Positions 24,695-32,398 of a DNA stretch of 34,055 bases are shown here, one piece after another. Position numbers and translations under genes: made by a program. The notes below the pieces were generated by a model that had not been told where the DNA came from, searched no databases, and saw only the letters and a list, made by a program, of their open reading frames with translations. Source of the stretch: JBPOHE01 sp052035915 (GTDB lineage Bacteria > Pseudomonadota > Gammaproteobacteria > Chromatiales > Chromatiaceae); contig JBPOHE010000048.1 in NCBI GenBank assembly GCA_052035915.1, positions 1 through 34,055 of the forward strand, read 5' to 3'. Numbering within the stretch: position 1 is the first letter of the stretch; each line of letters begins with the position of its first letter.

Positions 24695-24825
24695 CCCCGG
24701 ATAACCGGGGAGTAATCATGCAGTCTCATCGCCCCTCGTGGGAGAGGGCGAGGGGGCCAATCCTTGAAACGACGGCCCTCACCCGCAACCCCTCTCCCGC
24801 AAGCGGGCGAGGGGAGCGAAGGGTT
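24695..24825. repeat. Hairpins and GGGAGAGGGCGAGGGG-type repeat between convergent genes
   Basis: CCCCGG-ATAA-CCGGGG (24695-24710) lies just after the transpeptidase stop. It is followed by a segment with CCCTCG / GGGAGAGGGCGAGGGG (to ~24757) that repeats the element at 7357-7388, and then CCCTCACCCGCAACCCCTCT with a CCCGC/GCGGG hairpin near 24795-24815. No T-run is seen. The segment fills the 147 bp between the transpeptidase and the convergent HEAGH gene and holds no ORF of note. Confidence 0.5.
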
Positions 24826-24834
24826 ACACCGGGG

Positions 24835-25626
24835 TCAGTTACCCCGGAAGCGTTGCATCCAGTTCCACTGCCGCCAGAGCACCAGTCCACCCCAGACCCC
24901 GGCCGCCAGCATGGCCAGTAGGCCGAGCGTATAGGCCACGGCGGCCAGCCGGTGGTCATATTCGAGCCAACCCAGGCGACTCAGCAGATTGTGCCAGTCG
25001 TGATAGTTGGGGGCATCGTTGCCGGTGAAGCCGCCAAGGAGGAGCATCTGCCCCGCTCGCGCATCATGGATATAGGGAGCGAGGTCCATAAAACTCTGCC
25101 CCAGCCACCACAAACCGATGGAAGCGGCGAAGGGGTCACGGTGCCAGAGAAACCCGGGGATCAGCATGGCGGGTATGAGGAGCTGGGCCAGGCTTCCCCC
25201 CAGTACGCCCATGAATTCACCCAAGGGGCGGAACAACAGATGTCCGGCCTCGTGGAAGACCAGGTTCACCCCGTGCAGGAAAGAGGTATTGATCTCGGGC
25301 AGACCGCCATGGAGACGGCCATAGTCCATGAGCCCGAATTTGAGTCCCCAGAGCAGAAACGCGGCCCAGAGCAGTGCCCGTCCCAGTACCCGGAATTTTG
25401 TCGGCTCCAGCGGTTCTTCCAGCAATATGGCCTTCAGGTCGAGCCCCTTGGAGACCGATTGGCCCGATTTCGCCGGTCGCCGGACCGCCGCTTCCCCATG
25501 CAGCTTCTGTTGTAGCCATTTGGCAAACACCAGTCCGCAGGCTGGACAGCGATCCCGAGGCGTGGAATCGCCGGGAAGGCGTTTGTGCCCGCATTTCGGA
25601 CAGACTTGGTAAAACACTTCCGACAT
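24835..25626 (-). CDS. Zinc-ribbon membrane protein with HEAGH motif, putative metalloprotease
   Basis: 263 aa. An N-terminal zinc ribbon (VCPKCGHKRLPGD and RCPACGLVFAKWLQ, residues ~9-38) is followed by a hydrophilic linker and a polytopic membrane part (about five to six segments from ~80). The first helical region contains LVFHEAGHLLFRPLGE, an HExxH zinc-protease motif in a hydrophobic context, as in site-2-type (M50) proteases. Further polar residues lie in the membrane part: FMDLAPYIHDARAG and NDAPNYHDWHNLL, which could supply the third ligand. GAGGAGG nine bases before ATG 25626 fixes the start; the open frame continues upstream without support. I do not recognise a characterised homologue. 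Confidence 0.8.
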   Translation of the reverse strand: MSEVFYQVCPKCGHKRLPGDSTPRDRCPACGLVFAKWLQQKLHGEAAVRRPAKSGQSVSKGLDLKAILLEEPLEPTKFRVLGRALLWAAFLLWGLKFGLMDYGRLHGGLPEINTSFLHGVNLVFHEAGHLLFRPLGEFMGVLGGSLAQLLIPAMLIPGFLWHRDPFAASIGLWWLGQSFMDLAPYIHDARAGQMLLLGGFTGNDAPNYHDWHNLLSRLGWLEYDHRLAAVAYTLGLLAMLAAGVWGGLVLWRQWNWMQRFRGN

Positions 25627-25975
25627 CTGCTGGTCCTCCTCCTGTCGATGGGTCGGTTCCAGGGGCTGGCCGGTCCCCGGTCGGGAATCCGGTCCCACTT
25701 GTCCCGATCCCGAGGATAGGCACCTGCCTACCTGGCTCAACCCATATCCTACACCGCCCTCATCCGGGGCCAATCCAGGCACAGTGAGCCGTGCCTCTCA
25801 GCGCCCGGAGTTTCCGGGTCTCGTCTTGCCGAGGTTGAACCCAAGCCCGTTGCAGGGTATATGAAGGGACTTTGCCCCGTCTGGCCCGCTGGAGAAACCC
25901 TCCCCGGCGTCCGGACGGGAAGACGGCATCCACATCCAAGAATTCCTGGCTATCAAATGAGGCAAAAGGAGGCCC
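25627..25975. other. 349-bp divergent intergenic region with two hairpins
   Basis: Between the HEAGH gene (minus) and the small membrane protein (plus) I see no convincing ORF. Two hairpins stand close together: AGGCAC/GTGCCT (25777-25796, 8-nt loop) and CCCGGA-GTT-TCCGGG (25804-25818). I could not match them to a known riboswitch class by eye. The promoters of both flanking genes must lie here, but no clear -35/-10 pair is visible. Confidence 0.4.
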
Positions 25976-26359
25976 ATGAATCTCGAAAAGGTCCTGTTCG
26001 CCTTTTTTATCGTCCTGGCCCTCACCCTCAACGTGGGCTTCTATCTCGGCGAGATCCACAACCCCTCCCACCACAGCGGCTACGCGCTGTTCGCCGCCGT
26101 GGTGGTGAATCTGATCGCGACCGTGCTCAAGTTCGGCGAGCGCACCCAGATGGGGGCGGTCCTGCTCGCCACCAGCCTGGTGGCGGTGTTGCAGTTGTTC
26201 GCCGCCTCCCTGGTGTGGACCATCGCCGTCTATGGCCTGGGCATCGGGCTGACCGAACCGGTGATGGTCGGCGTGGTGTCCCTGGCGGGCGCGGCCGTGG
26301 TCGCCAACATCGTCTCGGTGGTGTTGTTGATCATCGAGACCGTGATGCTGCGGCGTTGA
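25976..26359 (+). CDS. Small inner-membrane protein resembling DUF6394
   Basis: 127 aa with four hydrophobic segments (VLFAFFIVLALTLNVGFYLG; ALFAAVVVNLIATVL; VLLATSLVAVLQLFAASLVW; VVANIVSVVLLIIETVML). The blocks NPSHHSGYALFAAVVVNLIA and LKFGERTQMGAVLLATSLVA are the ones I associate with DUF6394, an uncharacterised membrane family. AGGAGG lies 6 bp before the ATG, a strong Shine-Dalgarno. The K+ channel gene starts 46 bp after its stop, so the two form an operon. An accessory role for the channel is inferred from position only. Confidence 0.75.
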   Translation: MNLEKVLFAFFIVLALTLNVGFYLGEIHNPSHHSGYALFAAVVVNLIATVLKFGERTQMGAVLLATSLVAVLQLFAASLVWTIAVYGLGIGLTEPVMVGVVSLAGAAVVANIVSVVLLIIETVMLRR

Positions 26360-26405
26360 TGGACAGGGGAGGGCGGACCTTGACGGGATTCCTGGGGGAG
26401 GGCCT

Positions 26406-28103
26406 ATGCACAGCGTGATCCTGCTGGTATTGCGACGCATCCGGGCGCCCCTGATCGCCCTCATCCTTTCCTACGCCATCGCCGTGCTGGGGCTGGTGCT
26501 CATCCCCGGGCAGGACGACAAGGGCCAGCCCTGGCAGATGGATTTTTTCCATGCCTTCTATTTCGTCAGCTTCACCGCCGCCACCGTGGGCTTTGGCGAG
26601 ATCCCCTATGTCTTCACCGATGCCCAGCGCATCTGGGTCACCTTCTCCATCTACCTGACGGCGGTGGTCTGGATCTACTCCATCGGTACCCTCATCAGCC
26701 TGTTGCAAGAGCCCGAGTTCCGCCAGGTACTCACCGAGCGGGGCTTTTTCCGTCGGGTGCGACGCCTGCACGATCCCTTTTATCTGATCTGCGGCTACGG
26801 CGGCACCGGGGCGGCGCTGGTACAGGGGTTGACCAATCACGGCCAGAAGGCGGTGGTGCTCGACAACCGCCAGGAACGCATCAACGACCTCTATGTGGAG
26901 GATCTGCGCCAATATGTCCCCGGACTCTGCGCCGATGCCATGGAGACCCGCAACCTGATCGATGCCGGGTTGCAACACCCGTCCTGCGCCGGTGTGGTAG
27001 CGGTGACGGACTCCAATGACGTCAATCTGCATGTGGCGATCACAGCCAAGTTACTGCGCTCGGAACTCATGGTCATCTGTCGCGCCGATACCCAATATGC
27101 CCAGATCCGCATGCTGTCGTTCGGCACCGATTACGTCGTCGATCCCTACGACACCTTTGCCGCCCATCTGGCGACCGCCATCCATTCGCCTTGGATGTAT
27201 CTCCTGCGCGAATGGATGATGGGTCTCTCGGCGAACGAATTGCGGGAACCCCTGCTGCCTCCCAACCAGGGCCTCTGGGTGATCTTCGGCTTCGGCCGCT
27301 TCGGTCGCGCGGTGCATGGACGCTTGCAGGAGGAGGGAGTGGAGACCCTGATCGTGGAAGAAGACGGTCGTGCCGAGGATTTGCCCAAGGGCTCCATCGT
27401 CGGTCGGGGTATCGACGTTTCCACCCTGCAGGATGCCGGCATCGAGCGGGCGGTGGGCCTGGTGGCCGGCACCAACGATGACGTCGACAACCTCTCCATC
27501 ATCATGAAGGCCAGGCAGCTCAATCCCAGGCTGTTCGTTATCCTGCGTCAGAACCTGAAAAGCAACGATCCGCTGGCCCAGGCGGTCAAGGCCGACATCA
27601 TCATGCATCCGAGCGCCATCATCGCCGAACGCATCCGCATCCTGCTGGGCACGCCCTTGCTGGGGGAGTTTCTCAACCTCATCCTGGAGCAGGAAGACGA
27701 TTGGGCGCGGGTATTGATCAATCGCATCGTCGGTCTGGTGGTGGACGAAGAACCCCGGGTCTGGGAGATCCGCATCAACAGCTCCCGCGCCCTGGCCGTG
27801 ACCACCGCCATCCATGAAGGGCGCTCGGTGCTTTTGTCCGATCTGATGTCAGACCCCCGGGATCGGGAGGAGCGCCTGAATTGCCTGCCCCTGATGCGGC
27901 AACACCAGGGTACGCAGCAATTGCTGCCGGAGATGGAGACCGAACTCCAGGCCGGCGACCGGGTGCTCTTCTGCGGCGTCTACGGCGCCCAGTCGCGCAT
28001 GGCCTGGACGCTGCAGAATGTGCATGCCCTGCATTACATCCTCGACGGGCGCGCCGCCCATCACGGAGCGGTCTGGGGCTGGTTGCGGCAGTATCTTCAT
28101 TGA
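26406..28103 (+). CDS. Two-TM potassium channel with two RCK/TrkA-N domains
   Basis: 565 aa. TM1 (~13-33) is followed by a pore loop with AATVGFGE (K+ selectivity filter of the TVGYG type with Phe) and TM2 (~78-98). RCK1 opens with FYLICGYGGTGAALVQGL (GxGxxG nucleotide fold, ~124) and contains VAVTDSNDVNLHVAI. RCK2 opens with LWVIFGFGRFGRAVHGRL (~293) and contains VAGTNDDVDNLSIIMKA. A C-terminal TrkA-C-like region ends the chain. The channel would form a tetramer at the inner membrane, gated by ligands (nucleotides, NAD(H) or ions) bound to the RCK ring. Having both RCK domains in one chain is like GsuK/BK rather than MthK. A GGGAGG Shine-Dalgarno precedes the ATG. The palindromic repeat at 28223 follows. 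Confidence 0.9.
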   Translation: MHSVILLVLRRIRAPLIALILSYAIAVLGLVLIPGQDDKGQPWQMDFFHAFYFVSFTAATVGFGEIPYVFTDAQRIWVTFSIYLTAVVWIYSIGTLISLLQEPEFRQVLTERGFFRRVRRLHDPFYLICGYGGTGAALVQGLTNHGQKAVVLDNRQERINDLYVEDLRQYVPGLCADAMETRNLIDAGLQHPSCAGVVAVTDSNDVNLHVAITAKLLRSELMVICRADTQYAQIRMLSFGTDYVVDPYDTFAAHLATAIHSPWMYLLREWMMGLSANELREPLLPPNQGLWVIFGFGRFGRAVHGRLQEEGVETLIVEEDGRAEDLPKGSIVGRGIDVSTLQDAGIERAVGLVAGTNDDVDNLSIIMKARQLNPRLFVILRQNLKSNDPLAQAVKADIIMHPSAIIAERIRILLGTPLLGEFLNLILEQEDDWARVLINRIVGLVVDEEPRVWEIRINSSRALAVTTAIHEGRSVLLSDLMSDPRDREERLNCLPLMRQHQGTQQLLPEMETELQAGDRVLFCGVYGAQSRMAWTLQNVHALHYILDGRAAHHGAVWGWLRQYLH

Positions 28104-28222
28104 GGTGTCGCGGGAAGAGGGAAGCCCGTTGGAGCTTGAAGCCGAGCCATAACAGAGAGTGGGAGGTCGACCACGACAGGCGGGGGTATCGTCGTGGTTG
28201 GCCCCTCGGTCTCTGAACGTTT

Positions 28223-28340
28223 CCGGGCCTGGGCGTTTTTACCCGGTTTATCGTTCTTCAATAGAGAACAATAGCGCTTCTTATAGGGCTATTGTTCTCT
28301 AAATAAGAACATAAAATGGCCGTTTCCAGCCGAGGCCCGG
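28223..28340. repeat. Compound palindromic repeat, copy D
   Basis: A 118 bp copy with both ends intact: CCGGGCCT (28223-28230) and AGGCCCGG (28333-28340). The central stem is GAGAACAATAGC (28264-28275) with GCTATTGTTCTC (28288-28299), a perfect 12-bp pairing. The flanking arms are CGTTCTTCAATAGAGAAC and ATTGTTCTCTAAATAAGAAC. It lies between the converging K+ channel and S24-like genes. No other feature is seen in the 356 bp gap. Confidence 0.75.
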
Positions 28341-28459
28341 AACCGGTCAAATCCCTGATGGGTCTTTACTCACGGCGTCAAGGACAACCACGGCTGGTGG
28401 AAATCGATCCGCGGCCAGGCCCCTGTCCGCCCCGGCCTGCAATCGATCGCTATCGAGGC

Positions 28460-28819
28460 TCAGGGGTCGATGATTCCGGCGGCGGGTTGCGTCGGGTTCG
28501 GGACATAGGGGTTGTAGTGCTTGATCTTGCGTCGGATGTTGCGCTGGACGATGACCCCGAGGATCTGGAAATCCAGGCCGCCGAGGTCGATCTCGGGATA
28601 GAGATCATTGAGGGCCAGCAGTCTCTGGTGGCCGTCTTCAGCCGCTGAAAATTGGCGGAACCAACGTACCCCCTCGACCTCGGCAAAGACGAAGGCGCCG
28701 TCGGCACATTGGCTGGCCGGTTCGATCACCACCACACAGCCCTCGGGAAACTCGGGCTCCATGCTGTTGTCGAGCACCTGCGCGGCCCAGAGTTCGTTGT
28801 AGCTACAATCATTCGTCAT
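28460..28819 (-). CDS. Stand-alone S24/LexA-like domain protein, dyad Lys replaced
   Basis: 119 aa consisting only of the C-terminal fold of LexA/UmuD/CI proteins, without a DNA-binding domain. VLDNSMEPEFPEGCVVVIEP carries the Ser of the Ser-Lys dyad (S19) in its normal setting. The second motif, usually V-x-K-R-L about 36 residues on, reads VRWFRQF, so the catalytic Lys is an Arg (R55). It is therefore probably not a protease; a binding or regulatory role is possible. Homologues with FRQ-L are, from memory, found in sulfur-oxidising gammaproteobacteria. It is divergent from the ABC exporter across about 140 bp. Confidence 0.75.
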   Translation of the reverse strand: MTNDCSYNELWAAQVLDNSMEPEFPEGCVVVIEPASQCADGAFVFAEVEGVRWFRQFSAAEDGHQRLLALNDLYPEIDLGGLDFQILGVIVQRNIRRKIKHYNPYVPNPTQPAAGIIDP

Positions 28820-28960
28820 CGTTAGCTCGCTTTGTATTCAGGATCGGACAGGGAGCGGCTACAGCCCGCGGCCTCGCGGGAGATGGACGAGTCGGCGGCC
28901 CGCTCCCATTTCCGTTACAATCCCCCAACTTCACGGGGCGACCAGCTCTCTTCCATCGGC

Positions 28961-30754
28961 ATGAATCATCGCTACGAGCCCGCCGAACCTCTGCACCAGG
29001 ACCGACGGGATGCGTTCAATCTCCGCAAGCTGCGGCCCTTTCTCTGGGAATACCGTGGGCGGGCGCTGATCGCCCTGGCCTCGCTGGTGTTGGCGAAATT
29101 CGCCAATGTGGGGGTACCTCTGGTGCTCAAACAGGTGGTGGACCAGCTCGAACACAGCGAACAGGGCCTGCTCACCATGCCCATCTGGCTGCTGCTCGCC
29201 TACGGTATCTTGCGGCTCGCCAGCGCCCTTTTCAACGAGTTGCGCGACGCCGTCTTTGCCCGGGTGCGCTATCACGCCATGCGACGCCTGTCGACTCAGG
29301 TGCTGCGACATCTGCACGACCTTTCCCTGCGCTTTCATCTGGAACGCCAGACCGGGGCCATCAGCCGGGATCTGGAGCGGGGCACCCGGTCCATCAGTTC
29401 CATTCTCAATTACCTGGTGTTCAGCATCCTGCCGATGTTGGTGGAACTGGGGCTGGTGGCTTTGGTGTTGCTGACCCAGTACCAACCGATGTTCGCCCTG
29501 GTGACCTTCGGCACCGTGCTGGTCTATGTCGCCTTCACCTTCGCCATCACCGAATGGCGCATGGAATTCCGCCATGCCATGAACCGTCTGGATTCCCAGG
29601 CCAACACCCAGGCGGTGGACAGCCTGATCAATTACGAGACGGTCAAATGCTTCGGCAACGAACGCCTGGAGCTCGAGCGTTACGACCGCACCCTGGAGGA
29701 GTGGGAGACGGCGGCGGTGAAGACCCAGACCTCCATGTCGGTGCTCAACTTCGGCCAGGGGGCCATCATCGCCGTCGGCGTGACCCTGGTGATGATCTAC
29801 GCCGCCAAGGGCGTAGTCGAGGGGAGCCTGAGCATCGGCGATCTGGTGCTGGTCAACGCCTTCCTGTTGCAGTTGTTCATCCCCTTGAATTTTCTCGGCA
29901 TCGTCTATCGGCAGGTGAAATATTCGCTGGCGGACATGGATCTGGTGTTCAAGCTCCTGGAGCGTCGTCCGGAGGTTGTGGATGCGCCGCAAGCCGTTCC
30001 CCTGGCGCTGAGCCGGGGAGAAGTGCGTTTCGAGCGGGTGAGCTTCGCCTATCAGCCGGATCGCCCCATCCTGCACGAGGTGGATTTCGTCGTCGGCGCC
30101 GGCCGCAAGGTGGCGGTGGTGGGCCATAGCGGAGCGGGCAAGTCCACCCTGGCACGACTCTTGTTCCGTTTCTACGAGGTGAGCGACGGCCGCATCCTCA
30201 TCGACGGCCAGGATCTGCGCCAGGTGACTCAGGAGAGTCTGCGCGCCCAGATCGGTATCGTGCCCCAGGATACGGTGTTGTTCAACGAGAGTATCTACTA
30301 CAACCTGCAATACGGTCGGCCAGACGCCACCCGGGAGGAGATCGAGGCGGCGGCCCGGCTGGCCCATATCCATGACTTCATCCGCTCGCTTCCCAAGGGC
30401 TACGATACCCTGGTGGGCGAGCGCGGGCTCAAGCTCTCCGGTGGGGAGAAACAGCGCATCGCCATCGCCCGGGCCATGCTCAAACGTCCGCGTATCCTGA
30501 TCTTCGACGAGGCCACCTCCTCCCTGGACACCAAGACCGAGCAGGCGATCCAGGAAACCCTGGCCGAGGTGGCCGAACATTACACCACCCTGGTGATTGC
30601 CCACCGACTGTCGACCGTGGTGGATGCCGACCTCATCCTGGTCATGGATCAGGGGCGCATCATCGAGCGCGGTTCCCATCGGGAGTTGCTGCAACAACAG
30701 GGGCTCTATCATCACATGTGGCAGTTGCAGCAGGAGGATGGAGGCGGACCATGA
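28961..30754 (+). CDS. ABC exporter of the Atm1/HMT type (fused permease and ATPase)
   Basis: 597 aa half-transporter. The N-terminal ABC_membrane domain has six helices (~30-320) and contains NYETVKCFGNERLELERYD, a stretch typical of Atm1/HMT1-like exporters of glutathione conjugates or persulfides. The C-terminal ATPase has Walker A VVGHSGAGKSTLARLL, Q-loop IGIVPQDTVLFNESIYYN, signature LSGGEKQRIAIARA and Walker B ILIFDEATSSLD. It would act as a homodimer. The start is uncertain: ATG 28961 (MNHRYEPAEPLHQD) is preferred; ATG 28883 or TTG 28832 would extend it. The stop overlaps the sensor-kinase start by ATGA, which ties exporter and kinase together. Confidence 0.9.
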   Translation: MNHRYEPAEPLHQDRRDAFNLRKLRPFLWEYRGRALIALASLVLAKFANVGVPLVLKQVVDQLEHSEQGLLTMPIWLLLAYGILRLASALFNELRDAVFARVRYHAMRRLSTQVLRHLHDLSLRFHLERQTGAISRDLERGTRSISSILNYLVFSILPMLVELGLVALVLLTQYQPMFALVTFGTVLVYVAFTFAITEWRMEFRHAMNRLDSQANTQAVDSLINYETVKCFGNERLELERYDRTLEEWETAAVKTQTSMSVLNFGQGAIIAVGVTLVMIYAAKGVVEGSLSIGDLVLVNAFLLQLFIPLNFLGIVYRQVKYSLADMDLVFKLLERRPEVVDAPQAVPLALSRGEVRFERVSFAYQPDRPILHEVDFVVGAGRKVAVVGHSGAGKSTLARLLFRFYEVSDGRILIDGQDLRQVTQESLRAQIGIVPQDTVLFNESIYYNLQYGRPDATREEIEAAARLAHIHDFIRSLPKGYDTLVGERGLKLSGGEKQRIAIARAMLKRPRILIFDEATSSLDTKTEQAIQETLAEVAEHYTTLVIAHRLSTVVDADLILVMDQGRIIERGSHRELLQQQGLYHHMWQLQQEDGGGP

Positions 30755-32394
30755 CCGAGGCCGATGCGGTGAGGACCAGCCGCGACAAATCCGGGAGTCG
30801 CCAGCCGCTCCAGGACCGGCGACCATGTTCCCGTTGTTGGTTGGAGCGGCATGGCGCGGCGAAACTCTGGGTCGACGCCGGTTTGCTCTGGCCCCTGGCG
30901 CTACTGATCACGGCCTTGGCGATGGCTCTGCTGGTGACGTTGAGCCAACCCGGGTCGGAAGAGACGGCCTTCTTCGGGCTCATGGGTCTGGCCGCGGTCG
31001 GGCTCGGGGTGTTTCTCCGCCGCTTCGTCACCCGGCTGTTGCAACCCCTGGTCCTGGTTCGCTCCGAGCTGACCCGGCTCTGTCAGGGCCAATCCGGGGG
31101 AAAGCCCGCGAGCGACAGGCTGGGGGTGTTGGGCGATATGGCGGTCGACATCCAAAGCCTCAGCGAGGAACTCACCGGCCTCTACGACGACATGGACAAT
31201 CGGGTGACCCGGCAGACGGCCCGTTTGGCGCAGAAGACCGCCTCCCTGAAGATCCTCTACGACGTGGCGGCGAGCATCAACCAGGCCTGGACCCTGGAGG
31301 AACTCCTGCTGCGCTTTCTGCGCCTGCTCAAGGAGATGATCAACGGCAAGACCGCCATGGTGCGGCTGTTCAACCCCGACGGTAGCCTCCGCCTGGTGGG
31401 GAGCATCAACCTGGACAACCAGGTGCTGCGGGAGGAACAGATGCTGCCTATCCCGCTGTGTCGCTGTGGACGGGTGCTGGTGCCCGGCCACATCCTCTGC
31501 GAGCTCGATACCGAAACCTGTAGCCGCCTCAACGGTCGACCCATGTTCGGGCCGGACCGCATCGACCATATCCGCATTCCCATCGAGTTCCAGGGCCGCA
31601 TCCTGGGCGAATACGATGTCTTCGTCCCCAAGACCGGGGTGGCCGCCCGCGAGGATATCCGCGAGTTGCTCGCCACCATCGGCAGTCATCTCGGCATGGC
31701 GGTGGCGAAACAGCACTCGGATGCCGAGGCGCGGCGACTCTCGCTGATCGAGGAGCGCACCAGCCTGGCCCACGAACTCCACGATTCCCTGGCCCAGACC
31801 CTGGCCGGACTGCGGTTTCAGGTTCGCATGCTGGAGGAGACCCTGCAACAGCAGGGGGTGGCGGAACACGCCATGCACGAGCTGGAGCGTCTGCGCACCG
31901 GTCTGGACGAGGCCCATACCGAATTGCGCGAGTTGCTCACCAGCTTCCGCGCCCCGGTCAACGAGCGGGGTCTGGTGCCGGCCTTGGAAAAACTGGTGCA
32001 ACGTTTCCGTAGCCAGACCGGTATCCCCACCTTCTTCCAGCGGGATTGCCGCCAGGTCGACCTGACCTCGGCCGAGGAACTCCAGGTGTTGCGCATCGTC
32101 CAGGAGTCCCTGAACAATGTGCGCAAGCACGCCGCGGCCCACACGGTGCGGGTGCTGCTGCGCTGTCGCGCCCCCGGGCAATATCTGTTGCTGGTGGAGG
32201 ACGACGGTGTCGGTTTCGCGGCGCAGAATCGTCAGGGTCGACCGGGCGAGCACATCGGTCTCTCCATCATGGAGGAGCGGGCCAGGCGCCTAAGGGCCGA
32301 ACTGCGGATCGAGTCCGAACCCGGGGAGGGGACCCGGGTGGAGCTGAGTTTCCGTGCCAATGATCGGGGGGTCTCTTCCAAGAGCGAGGGCTGA
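30751..32394 (+). CDS. NarX-like sensor histidine kinase without a periplasmic domain
   Basis: 547 aa. Two transmembrane segments (~44-64 and ~74-92) are joined by a loop of only ~9 residues, so there is no room for the periplasmic ligand domain of NarX/NarQ. A HAMP-like coiled region follows (~95-165), then a GAF-like domain (~165-320) with four cysteines, C237, C239, C250 and C257 (PLCRCGRVLVPGHILCELDTETC). Another CxxC is at the N-terminus (C26, C29). The kinase core has the HisKA_3 box RTSLAHELHDSLAQTL (phosphorylated His ~344), N-box ESLNNVRKHAAAHTV, DDGVGF and GEGTRVELSF. It is translationally coupled to the exporter and followed 4 bp later by its regulator. Confidence 0.92.
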   Translation: MTEADAVRTSRDKSGSRQPLQDRRPCSRCWLERHGAAKLWVDAGLLWPLALLITALAMALLVTLSQPGSEETAFFGLMGLAAVGLGVFLRRFVTRLLQPLVLVRSELTRLCQGQSGGKPASDRLGVLGDMAVDIQSLSEELTGLYDDMDNRVTRQTARLAQKTASLKILYDVAASINQAWTLEELLLRFLRLLKEMINGKTAMVRLFNPDGSLRLVGSINLDNQVLREEQMLPIPLCRCGRVLVPGHILCELDTETCSRLNGRPMFGPDRIDHIRIPIEFQGRILGEYDVFVPKTGVAAREDIRELLATIGSHLGMAVAKQHSDAEARRLSLIEERTSLAHELHDSLAQTLAGLRFQVRMLEETLQQQGVAEHAMHELERLRTGLDEAHTELRELLTSFRAPVNERGLVPALEKLVQRFRSQTGIPTFFQRDCRQVDLTSAEELQVLRIVQESLNNVRKHAAAHTVRVLLRCRAPGQYLLLVEDDGVGFAAQNRQGRPGEHIGLSIMEERARRLRAELRIESEPGEGTRVELSFRANDRGVSSKSEG

Positions 32395-32398
32395 ACGC

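Noticed and set aside
25777..25818. Two adjacent hairpins considered as a riboswitch for the K+ channel operon or the HEAGH gene
   Set aside because: No match to conserved cores of c-di-AMP, c-di-GMP, guanidine, fluoride or Mg riboswitches could be read, and the stems are short.
28931..30826. Long minus-strand open frame opposite the ABC exporter (and similar ones opposite the K+ channel and sensor kinase)
   Set aside because: His/Gln/Gly-rich composition without motifs; the opposite strand encodes textbook Walker, RCK and kinase motifs.
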